Assembly (NCBI GenBank): GCA_003251955.1
Contig: QKDV01000158.1
Span: forward strand, 1 to 5,493
DNA: 5,493 bases
Direction of reading: 5' to 3'
Source: Methanospirillum hungatei
GTDB taxonomy: Archaea; Halobacteriota; Methanomicrobia; Methanomicrobiales; Methanospirillaceae
Shown here: positions 1-5,340 of the stretch, piece by piece
How the letters are laid out: every line of letters begins with the position of its first letter
How positions within the stretch are numbered: position 1 is the stretch's first letter
Made by a program: the position numbers and the translations under genes
The notes under the pieces: model-generated
Databases searched by the model: none
What the model saw: the letters and a program-made list of their open reading frames with translations, nothing else
Told to the model about the DNA's origin: nothing

Positions 1-2
1 AT

Positions 3-176
3 TTCACCGAGAGGACGGGCCGGACAGGGAACAGATACATGCAGACCATTCTGGAACGGGTATGCAGGATTTCTCTTCCTGATCCCCTGTTTTTCACGAG
101 AAAGAGATGCACCCGGGTTTTCAAAGACGGGTGGATCTGGAAGATGACATTCTGCCGGAGTTCTCATGACGTTTGA
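3..176 (+). CDS. C-terminal end of an unidentified basic protein (partial, 5' end outside window)
   Basis: The frame beginning at base 3 stays open for 57 codons and ends at TGA 174-176. The visible tail is basic, rich in Arg, Lys and Cys and aromatic near its end (for example GWIWKMTF). I do not recognise the family. This frame is preferred because its codon third positions are visibly richer in G/C than those of the other two forward frames, as in the primase gene that follows; the neighbouring frames stop at about 80 and 145. The stop lies 11 bases inside the downstream primase gene, an overlap typical of a co-transcribed, translationally coupled pair, so a replication or element-related role is possible but only inferred from context. 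The fragment is too short for a firm call. Confidence 0.5.
   Translation, partial: FTERTGRTGNRYMQTILERVCRISLPDPLFFTRKRCTRVFKDGWIWKMTFCRSSHDV
157..160 (+). promoter_or_regulatory. Ribosome binding site of the primase gene
   Basis: GGAG lies 5 bases before ATG 166, inside the end of the upstream gene. The next gene in the operon (ATG 3216) has the same GGAG at the same spacing, which supports both starts. Confidence 0.5.
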
Positions 177-3100
177 GGAGATCAAAGCCGCATGCAGTAC
201 GCTATTCATCCCCGGACAGGTGACAGAGGTCAGGACTCTTGGAAAATGGGGCACTGCATCGGGCTACTTCAATGACTTTGAGAAACTCGCTTCTGCTGTT
301 CAGATCCTTGAGAACCGGGGAGAGTATGCCGGGATATATGTCACCTTAAACCCGGTGAACCCGGATCTGCTGGCACGGAGAGCGAACCGGCTGGAGACGA
401 AACTCTCTCGGAGTGATTCAACAACAGGAGATGCAGATATCATCAGCCGGAGATGGCTGCCGGTCGATATCGACCCGGTCAGACCATCAGGGGTCTCGTC
501 ATCAGACGACGAGCATGAGGCAGCAATAAAAAAGGCACGAGATATCGCAGGATATCTTACCAGTATCGGATGGCCACAGCCGGTTATCGCAGACTCCGGC
601 AACGGGGCACACCTTCTGTTCAGGATCGATCTTGAGAGCGATGATACCGCCAGGGACCTGGTGAAAGGGGTGCTTGAAACGCTCCACCTCCTCTTTTCTG
701 ATACCATGTTCAATGCAGGGAGGATATGGAAACTCTACGGGACAACTTCAAGGAAAGGGGATAATATTGCTGATCGTCCCCACAGACCTGCCAGGATCAT
801 CTCTGTTCCTGGGGAGTTGTGCCTTGTCACCGGGGAGCAGTTATCTGCCCTGTGCAGTATGATCCCGAAAGAACAGCCAGAACCGGGTTTCAGGGACAGA
901 AGACGTGGCGAACAGATAGATCTCGGCACATGGCTTACCGGATATGGGATCTCATACACTGAAAAGCCGTTTGCAGGAGGATCAATCTTCGTTCTTGACG
1001 ACTGTCCGTTCTCACCGGCACATACTGACGGAGCATATGCCATCCAGTTTCAAAACGGTGCAATCTTTGCCGGTTGTCATCATTCCTCGTGTGGAGGAGG
1101 CTCACAGCGATGGGCTGAACTGAGGGAGAAGTTCGAGGGGACAGTAGAAGAGCGGATCAGAAGAAACAGACTCCGGCCACGTAAAGACGATGAGACTGCA
1201 GGTGAGAGTCCGGATGAACCGGGTATCCAGGCAGCAAAAGCAGGGGCCGGAAAGGAGAGCCAGAGAGAGGCAATCAGGATTCTGAGCGAAGGCAGTCCGC
1301 TTCGGTACATGCTTGACACCTTCAGCCTGGATCATATCGGTGATCCGGTTGTTGCCGAATGCCTGGCGATGTCGCTTGCTTCCCGGCAGGTTATCAACGC
1401 GAAAGGACTGCATGTTTCGGTTACCGGGGAGTCGGGAAAAGGTAAATCACATGCATTTGACACGATGATGCTCCAGGTTCCCGAGGAACTCCGCCTGGAA
1501 GGCCGGATGAGTGATAAGGCTCTCTTTTACATCAAGGATATGAAGCCCGGGACAGTTATTGTCCTGGACGATATCACGCTCTCTGATGCGATGCAGGAGG
1601 TCTTGAAAGGGGTTACTACCTCGTTTAAAAAGCCGTTCAAGTACCGGACGGTGGACAAGGACCGGGGAGGGAAGACGTGCATTATTCCTGAACGGTGTGT
1701 CTGGTGGGTTGCAAAGGTTGAAGGAACTGGTGATGATCAGGTCTGGAACCGGATGCTGACCTGCTGGATCGATGATTCAGAGGATCAGGATGCGAAGGTT
1801 CTGGCTCAGACGCTTGATGAGGCTGCTGCAGTTCCGGTGAATGAACCGGGAGTCAGGCCTGAACTTGAGGTCTGCAAGGAGATGTGGCGAACGATTGCCC
1901 CGGTCTGGGTTGTGGTTCCGTATGCAAAGCAGATCCGGTTCTCTACATCGATGAACCGGAGAAATCCTGATATGCTGCTTGATCTGGTGAAGGCTCATGC
2001 TGTGCTGATGCAGAACCAGCGGGAGAGGAGCGAGTCAGAAAACATGGTCATCATCAACGCGACGGTTGAGGACTTCAGGAGTGCCTGCCGGCTTTATACA
2101 GCCCTGAACGGGACCGATGGAGGTCAGCAGTCAAAACTGACCAGGAGAGAATCTGAACTGGTGGAAGCGATCAGGTCCAGGGGGCTTGGCGAGATCACGA
2201 TCTCGGAGATGCAGCATATTACCGGGTGGTCGTACTCGGTGATTCATAAGATGCTTCATGGTTCGGTCAGTCGCGGGTACCAGTATTCAGGGCTTCTTGA
2301 GAAGTGTCCTGCCATCTCGGTCTGTGACCGGACGCTGATTACTGACGAGGGTGGACTCAATGCTGCACACCGGAGGTCAAAGGCGTATGCCTGGGATCCC
2401 TATGTGTATGAGTGCTGGATCTCTGATGATGGCTGCTGGATTGATGTGTCCCAGTCAGATGATCAGGACAGGAGAGAAGATCCTCCTGGTGGAGAAGCGG
2501 AAGATAACGGAGGAATTGCGAAGAATTCCACCAGTGTATCCGGAGATGGTGGCGGCGTAGAAGAGGATGATCTTAGTAATTCTAAGATTATTAGTACTCA
2601 TAGCGGAGATTATGCAGGTATGAAGCAGGGGATCGGAGATCGATCCTCTGTGTGTTTCCATATACGTGAACCGGCAGATTCCGTTTCAGGTGATCAAAGT
2701 ACCCGATCTGATGATGCTGATTCACCGGTTTTAAAATCCGGGGGTGATTCTTGCTGCAAAGAAATCCGTAATCTTCCCGCAGCTGCCTCTGTTCGTTCGC
2801 CAGGTTCTGAAAATTCCGAAGGATCAGGATCTCTTCCTCTCAGCGGGATCAAGTCAGAGGAGTTTACCGGTATATCCGGAGGATTTGGCACCGGTCCCTG
2901 TGACTGTTGCGGGTCAAAATGGGTGAACTTTCAGGAGAGAATGACTTCTGCACGTCTGAAAGAGCCTCCACGGATGAACAGGAAGATCTGCAGGAAGTGC
3001 TACGAGAGGGTGCTCAAGGCCGAGTCATTACAGGTCCGGGTTCTTCCCGGTGTTCTGAATCCGGGACTCATGACCCGGATAAGCAAGGATCTTGGGAAGT

Positions 3101-3213
3101 GTGAGGTCTGTAATAATCACAAGGCAGTATGGCAGGATCCGGAGTCAAAGACTGTTATCTGTGAGATCTGCTACCAGAATCTTCCTGGGATAAGGGAAGC
3201 TGCCAAGGAGTAG
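166..3213 (+). CDS. Primase-ATPase replication protein (AEP primase + Walker ATPase + C-terminal zinc ribbons)
   Basis: A 1015-residue protein likely to prime and unwind DNA for a mobile replicon. Residues about 1-230 look like an archaeo-eukaryotic primase domain: DxD at D101/D103 (VDID), the SGNGAH motif at 144-149 with H149, and the segment RIWKLYGTTSRKGD at 186-199 seen in phage and plasmid primases. The third catalytic acid is not clear. C280, H286, C304 and C309 form a zinc-like cluster common in such primases. Walker A is GESGKGKS (421-428) and Walker B is VIVLDD (464-469); R529 is a possible arginine finger. Residues about 656-720 look like a winged helix. A disordered Ser/Gly/Asp-rich linker (about 760-910) leads to two ribbons: C912/C915 with C942/C945, and C979/C982 with C999/C1002. 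ATG 166 is the only start after the in-frame stop at 145; GGAG at 157-160 precedes it by 5 bases. The domain set is well supported; the exact helicase class is not settled. Confidence 0.85.
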   Translation: MTFEEIKAACSTLFIPGQVTEVRTLGKWGTASGYFNDFEKLASAVQILENRGEYAGIYVTLNPVNPDLLARRANRLETKLSRSDSTTGDADIISRRWLPVDIDPVRPSGVSSSDDEHEAAIKKARDIAGYLTSIGWPQPVIADSGNGAHLLFRIDLESDDTARDLVKGVLETLHLLFSDTMFNAGRIWKLYGTTSRKGDNIADRPHRPARIISVPGELCLVTGEQLSALCSMIPKEQPEPGFRDRRRGEQIDLGTWLTGYGISYTEKPFAGGSIFVLDDCPFSPAHTDGAYAIQFQNGAIFAGCHHSSCGGGSQRWAELREKFEGTVEERIRRNRLRPRKDDETAGESPDEPGIQAAKAGAGKESQREAIRILSEGSPLRYMLDTFSLDHIGDPVVAECLAMSLASRQVINAKGLHVSVTGESGKGKSHAFDTMMLQVPEELRLEGRMSDKALFYIKDMKPGTVIVLDDITLSDAMQEVLKGVTTSFKKPFKYRTVDKDRGGKTCIIPERCVWWVAKVEGTGDDQVWNRMLTCWIDDSEDQDAKVLAQTLDEAAAVPVNEPGVRPELEVCKEMWRTIAPVWVVVPYAKQIRFSTSMNRRNPDMLLDLVKAHAVLMQNQRERSESENMVIINATVEDFRSACRLYTALNGTDGGQQSKLTRRESELVEAIRSRGLGEITISEMQHITGWSYSVIHKMLHGSVSRGYQYSGLLEKCPAISVCDRTLITDEGGLNAAHRRSKAYAWDPYVYECWISDDGCWIDVSQSDDQDRREDPPGGEAEDNGGIAKNSTSVSGDGGGVEEDDLSNSKIISTHSGDYAGMKQGIGDRSSVCFHIREPADSVSGDQSTRSDDADSPVLKSGGDSCCKEIRNLPAAASVRSPGSENSEGSGSLPLSGIKSEEFTGISGGFGTGPCDCCGSKWVNFQERMTSARLKEPPRMNRKICRKCYERVLKAESLQVRVLPGVLNPGLMTRISKDLGKCEVCNNHKAVWQDPESKTVICEICYQNLPGIREAAKE
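3207..3210 (+). promoter_or_regulatory. Ribosome binding site deciding the ATG 3216 start
   Basis: GGAG overlaps the last codons of the primase gene and is 5 bases from ATG 3216 but only 2 from GTG 3213. This favours the ATG. Confidence 0.55.
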
Positions 3214-3215
3214 TG

Positions 3216-3515
3216 ATGTATGAGAAGGTCGGATGGCTAAAACCTGATTCGGTGAATGATCTGGTCCGGGTGATTGTTGATGGTCAGGGGGATATCGGGA
3301 CGATTACCAGGGAGAATATTGCTGAGTTATTGTCCGGTGTAGAGCCCGAGCCGGTGTTGCCATCCGGGGAGGCTGACATTTCTGAGTCGGCCCGGGGAGT
3401 GAAGGTGACGATTCCGGTAGAGGGTCCGGTGTATGTGGTGATAGCGGAGCAGGTGAGGAATATGCTGGAGAAGTGGCCGAGGAAAAAGGTGGCGGTATTT
3501 AGGACTGGTAGTTAA
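3216..3515 (+). CDS. Hypothetical 99-residue protein coupled to the primase
   Basis: A short soluble-looking protein with no signal peptide, membrane helix or cysteine pair. Residues 1-40 look helical; the middle (about 43-62) is rich in Pro, Glu and Ser; residues about 63-90 look like beta strands and a helix (VKVTIPVEGPVYVVIAEQV) before a basic end (KWPRKKVAVFR). I do not recognise the family. It begins just after the primase stop at 3211-3213: GGAG at 3207-3210 lies 5 bases before ATG 3216, the same spacing as the primase gene, so ATG 3216 is preferred over GTG 3213, which would overlap the primase stop by one base. Codon use matches the primase gene, in contrast to the AT-rich gene that follows. 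A helper role in replication is inferred only from coupling. Confidence 0.75.
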   Translation: MYEKVGWLKPDSVNDLVRVIVDGQGDIGTITRENIAELLSGVEPEPVLPSGEADISESARGVKVTIPVEGPVYVVIAEQVRNMLEKWPRKKVAVFRTGS

Positions 3516-3586
3516 TAAAATCGGGGTGGTTTAGTATGATAAGTATCTAATATTTGTAGCAATCTGATAAACATGATGTATACCAA

Positions 3587-4087
3587 ATGACAGAGAAATT
3601 AAATTTTAACCCAGAAGAATTGGAAACCAATAAAATATTATTAGATTTGGCCATTCGAGATTTTGAAAATAGTTATGAACGAAAAGAAAATTTAGAATTG
3701 AAAACAGAAATATTGTTACTCTTTTTAAGTTCATTATTAGCAGGATATTTTACATTATATACAATAGAAAAAAATTATGGAATTTTAGCAGCTATTTTAA
3801 TTCTTATGATGTCTAGTATTCCTGCGCTATATTCAATTCGAATTCAAAAATACGAAACCGTTGATGCCATTCAATTATACAAATATTTTGAAAATGACTC
3901 CTTTTTTCCTAATCAAAATGTGGCCATTCGAAAAATAATCAAAACTATTGGAAATCAATCGAATAAGAATTATAATCTAATTGAGATTAGTGGACAATCA
4001 TTAAAATTATCCTTATCCCTATTAGGAATATCTATGATTATCCTTTGTTTAACAATGCTTCAGATAATAATGTCTAAAGGAAATTAA
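3587..4087 (+). CDS. Three-helix membrane protein of unknown function, AT-rich
   Basis: A 166-residue protein with a charged N-terminal helix (about 11-41, with ERKENLELK at 31-39), two closely spaced membrane segments (about 42-60 and 64-85), a polar middle of about 50 residues (86-137) and a third membrane segment (about 139-161). There is no signal peptide. This plan, an amphipathic Glu/Lys helix running into two helices with a later third helix, recalls small membrane effectors found near prokaryotic conflict systems, but I see no diagnostic motif and make no family call. ATG 3587 is the first start after the in-frame stop at 3557; no Shine-Dalgarno is visible, so the message may be leaderless or nearly so. 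The gene is strikingly AT-rich (codons such as AAA, ATT, TTA dominate) next to a GC-richer operon, which suggests separate acquisition. Its stop abuts that of the small minus-strand gene. Confidence 0.8.
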   Translation: MTEKLNFNPEELETNKILLDLAIRDFENSYERKENLELKTEILLLFLSSLLAGYFTLYTIEKNYGILAAILILMMSSIPALYSIRIQKYETVDAIQLYKYFENDSFFPNQNVAIRKIIKTIGNQSNKNYNLIEISGQSLKLSLSLLGISMIILCLTMLQIIMSKGN

Positions 4088-4252
4088 TCATTCTCTATTT
4101 AAAACACTTCTAGCAGCAGTTTTTATAATATCAGGATCTTCCTCTTCAGATTTCCGAATAATTTCTAAATCATGATGCCATACGTCAGATTCTTTGAAAT
4201 CCTCTTCAATAAATCGTTTTCTAATAGTTATAGGATCATCGTCTGATTTCAT
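4088..4252 (-). CDS. Small acidic 54-residue protein, convergent with the membrane protein
   Basis: On the minus strand ATG at 4252-4250 opens a frame of 54 codons ending in TGA at 4090-4088. The product begins MKSDDDPITIRKRF and is rich in Asp and Glu, with one Trp followed by two His (residues 25-27), then an acidic stretch (residues 36-41) and a basic end (AARSVLNRE). No membrane helix or zinc motif is seen and I do not recognise it. The base composition matches the AT-rich membrane-protein gene. The stops of the two genes, TAA 4085-4087 and this TGA, touch with no base between, which supports both being real and acquired as a unit. A palindromic TATA-like box lies about 30 bases upstream, a spacing suited to a short-leader archaeal transcript. 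A regulator or antidote role is only a guess. Confidence 0.6.
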   Translation of the reverse strand: MKSDDDPITIRKRFIEEDFKESDVWHHDLEIIRKSEEEDPDIIKTAARSVLNRE

Positions 4253-4281
4253 GTATTATCAATTTCCTTTTTCTTTAATAG

Positions 4282-4291
4282 TATTTAAATA
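4282..4291. promoter_or_regulatory. Palindromic TATA-like box, candidate divergent promoter
   Basis: TATTTAAATA reads the same on both strands. On the minus strand its centre is about 34 bases before the start of the 54-residue gene, fitting a TATA box with a transcript start a few bases before ATG. On the plus strand the predicted start would fall near 4313, giving a leader of roughly 38 bases to the hydrophobic small gene at 4351. It sits in generally AT-rich DNA, so chance is possible. Confidence 0.4.
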
Positions 4292-4310
4292 TTTAACTAA
4301 TTATCATCAA

Positions 4311-4335
4311 TTTTTTTGACCATTTCTCATTTTTT
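4311..4335 (+). terminator. Oligo-T tracts, possible archaeal terminator
   Basis: Runs of seven T (4311-4317) and six T (4330-4335) occur on the plus strand. Archaeal transcription often ends at such tracts without a hairpin. They could stop read-through from the membrane-protein gene, though they lie more than 200 bases beyond its end and may simply reflect the AT-rich island. Confidence 0.25.
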
Positions 4336-4350
4336 CATTATTCGAGGCTG

Positions 4351-4494
4351 ATGAAGATGCAGAAGATTTTCGTCACATTGGGTATCGTCAGTGTTCCTCT
4401 TGCCGGTGTCTATCGGTATATTCTACCCGGCATTTCTCTTTTCTGGATCTCACCAGTATGCCTGCTTGGGGCTATTTGGCCTCTCCGAAATTAA
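4351..4494 (+). CDS. Small hydrophobic 47-residue membrane protein
   Basis: ATG 4351 opens 47 codons to TAA 4492-4494. The product has a short basic start (MKMQK), a hydrophobic stretch (about residues 6-20), a short turn with Tyr and Arg (21-23), then a second hydrophobic stretch (about 24-45, including ISLFWISPVCLLGAIW). It therefore looks like a two-helix hairpin or a single long membrane anchor. GAGG at 4344-4347 lies 3 bases before ATG 4351 and 9 before ATG 4357; the latter spacing is also acceptable, so the start is uncertain by two codons. Composition returns here toward the GC level of the rest of the window. No homologous family is recognised; the hydrophobic pattern and ribosome site are the only support. 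Confidence 0.5.
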   Translation: MKMQKIFVTLGIVSVPLAGVYRYILPGISLFWISPVCLLGAIWPLRN

Positions 4495-4526
4495 TAATTC
4501 AAGAATCCCATCACGAAGTATGGATT

Positions 4527-4540
4527 TCAGATAGGTCTGA
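4527..4540. repeat. Short inverted repeat upstream of the toxin-antitoxin pair
   Basis: TCAGA (4527-4531) and TCTGA (4536-4540) are inverted copies around TAGG, about 60 bases before the antitoxin start. Many toxin-antitoxin operons are controlled through such dyads, but five-base arms arise easily by chance. Confidence 0.2.
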
Positions 4541-4600
4541 TAGATAAATTCCAGAGTGAGGAAATAATAGTGGCACAGGTACTAAAATTCATCTACCTTG

Positions 4601-4832
4601 ATGAGCAATATGTGCAATATGGCCAGTGCCCAACCATACAAACGCATACCCCTCACCCCTTCAACATGGGAACAACTCTCTCTCCTAAAAAAGCCTGGTG
4701 AAACATTTGATCACCTGATATCTGATCTCATCGAAGAACGACAACGGCAGGATATCATCAGACATGTCACATGTGGCAGAACATGGGGACTTTGTCTCTC
4801 TTGACGAAGCAGAAGAAGCCTGGAAAGAATGA
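4601..4832 (+). pseudogene. Antitoxin of a RelE-type pair, split by a one-base frameshift
   Basis: The N-terminal part matches archaeal antitoxins that precede RelE or VapC toxins: KRIPLTPSTWEQLSLLKKPG, then a helix ending in LISDLIEERQR. As written, this frame ends at TGA 4802-4804 with an unlikely tail (CGRTWGLCLS). In the +1 frame from 4761 the sequence reads DMSHVAEHGDFVSLDE and on to AWKE, the tail expected for this family, and stops at TGA 4830-4832, overlapping the toxin start as ATGA. Dropping one base near 4760 would restore a 76-residue protein. The +1 frame is closed upstream by TGA 4716-4718, so the change lies between about 4719 and 4800. ATG 4601 is chosen as the start; ATG 4610 and 4619 are alternatives. 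In this family the C-terminal tail normally wraps the toxin, so the encoded product should bind DNA at best. Confidence 0.75.
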
Positions 4833-5095
4833 GGGTAGAAGTAGAGAGGCGTGCGTGTGATTTTGTTAGGGAATTACCAATAAAGAGCCGTCGTATTATT
4901 CTCACCCATTTGAGAAGACTTGAGGACCCATTACATATTCCTGAGATCGAACGGCTTGGCACTGATGTGTACCGGATGCATATAGCAAGAACATATACAG
5001 TTTTTTTTATCGTTCTACTGGAAGAGGATCTGGTCAGAATTACAGATATATATCCCATTGGAATCGCTCACAAACGATACAACAGACTTAGTTGA
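4829..5095 (+). CDS. relE: RelE/ParE-family toxin (mRNA interferase)
   Basis: An 88-residue protein with the RelE fold pattern: a first strand (MRVEVERRA), two helices (about 9-32, with the SRRIILTHLRRLEDP turn), then an antiparallel sheet with YRMHIARTYTVFFIV (48-62) and the final strand LVRITDIYPI. Basic residues in positions typical of RelE ribonuclease sites are R49, R54, R70, H81, R83 and Y84. Members of the family cleave mRNA on the ribosome when free of antitoxin. The length is normal and no disruption is seen. ATG 4829 overlaps the stop of the +1-frame antitoxin remnant (ATGA), the usual arrangement for this pair. It resembles RelE toxins I associate with methanogens. Because the antitoxin is broken, either this toxin is weak, is held by another antitoxin, or is not expressed. 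Confidence 0.8.
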   Translation: MRVEVERRACDFVRELPIKSRRIILTHLRRLEDPLHIPEIERLGTDVYRMHIARTYTVFFIVLLEEDLVRITDIYPIGIAHKRYNRLS

Positions 5096-5110
5096 GAGAC
5101 ATCTCGGGGG

Positions 5111-5147
5111 GATATGTGCATATCGTGAAATCTTATTTTTCCTTTTT
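5111..5147 (+). terminator. Candidate terminator after the toxin gene
   Basis: GATAT and ATATC (5111-5115 and 5120-5124) can pair around GTGC, followed by T-rich DNA with two runs of five T (5136-5140 and 5143-5147). This begins 16 bases after the toxin stop. The stem is short, so the T-tracts are the stronger signal. Confidence 0.35.
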
Positions 5148-5255
5148 CCCCACCAGATCAGCCAACGTAGTAATTTCTTTTCGATAGCCTGCTGTTATCG
5201 TATACCTGATGAAATAATCGGATCTATTGAATAATTGCTGACTCTCAGCCCACCC
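5133..5255 (-). pseudogene. Possible 3' remnant of a minus-strand gene
   Basis: A 40-codon open stretch on the minus strand runs from just after an in-frame stop (5258-5256) to TAA at 5135-5133. It has no ATG, GTG or TTG near its beginning. It reads like the end of a real protein: aromatic and polar residues (SDYFIRYTITAGYRKEI), then TTLADLVGKKEK with a basic end, as at many natural C-termini. Upstream on the same strand all frames are interrupted, so any 5' part is gone. No family is recognised. It may equally be a chance opening, and it overlaps the T-rich segment proposed as the toxin terminator. Confidence 0.25.
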
Positions 5256-5333
5256 TCAATACTATCACAGGTTAATTATACCGGATCGCAATTATTCACA
5301 CACACAATTATTTACTATTGCAACCAATAGATC
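5221..5333. repeat. Nested inverted repeats upstream of the last gene
   Basis: TGAATAATTGC (5228-5238) is the exact inverse of GCAATTATTCA (5288-5298). The adjacent GATCTATTG (5221-5229) is the exact inverse of CAATAGATC (5325-5333). CAATTATT is also directly repeated at 5289-5296 and 5305-5312. The right-hand copies end just before the gene at 5341, so an operator or a scar of a lost insertion are both possible. Confidence 0.4.
5305..5316 (+). promoter_or_regulatory. TATA-like box for the gene at 5341
   Basis: An A/T-rich segment (CAATTATTTACT) is centred about 30 bases before ATG 5341, and no Shine-Dalgarno is seen before that ATG. Together this fits a leaderless archaeal transcript, but the match is loose. 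Confidence 0.3.
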
Positions 5334-5340
5334 TGTGTAG

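Noticed and set aside
1..147. Alternative frame open from base 1 to TGA 145-147
   Set aside because: Its third positions are poorer in G/C than the frame ending at 176, and it does not overlap the primase gene.
300..1413. Several minus-strand open frames of 60-137 codons across the primase gene
   Set aside because: They lie opposite clear primase motifs, have no supporting neighbours, and their products are Ser/Arg/Pro-rich as expected for shadows of a GC-moderate gene.
1777..2891. Minus-strand frames over the ATPase and linker parts of the primase gene
   Set aside because: Shadow frames with low-quality composition and no ribosome site or motif.
3213..3215. GTG as the start of the 99-residue protein
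   Set aside because: Only 2 bases from GGAG, while ATG 3216 has the same 5-base spacing as the primase gene.
4601..4804. A normal 67-residue antitoxin ending at 4804
   Set aside because: The tail in this frame is unlike the family, and the expected tail is intact one frame over with a toxin overlap.
4711..5058. A 115-codon minus-strand open frame opposite the toxin and the antitoxin end
   Set aside because: The plus strand carries a recognisable RelE toxin and antitoxin tail; the minus frame is Ser/Arg/Leu-rich without a motif.
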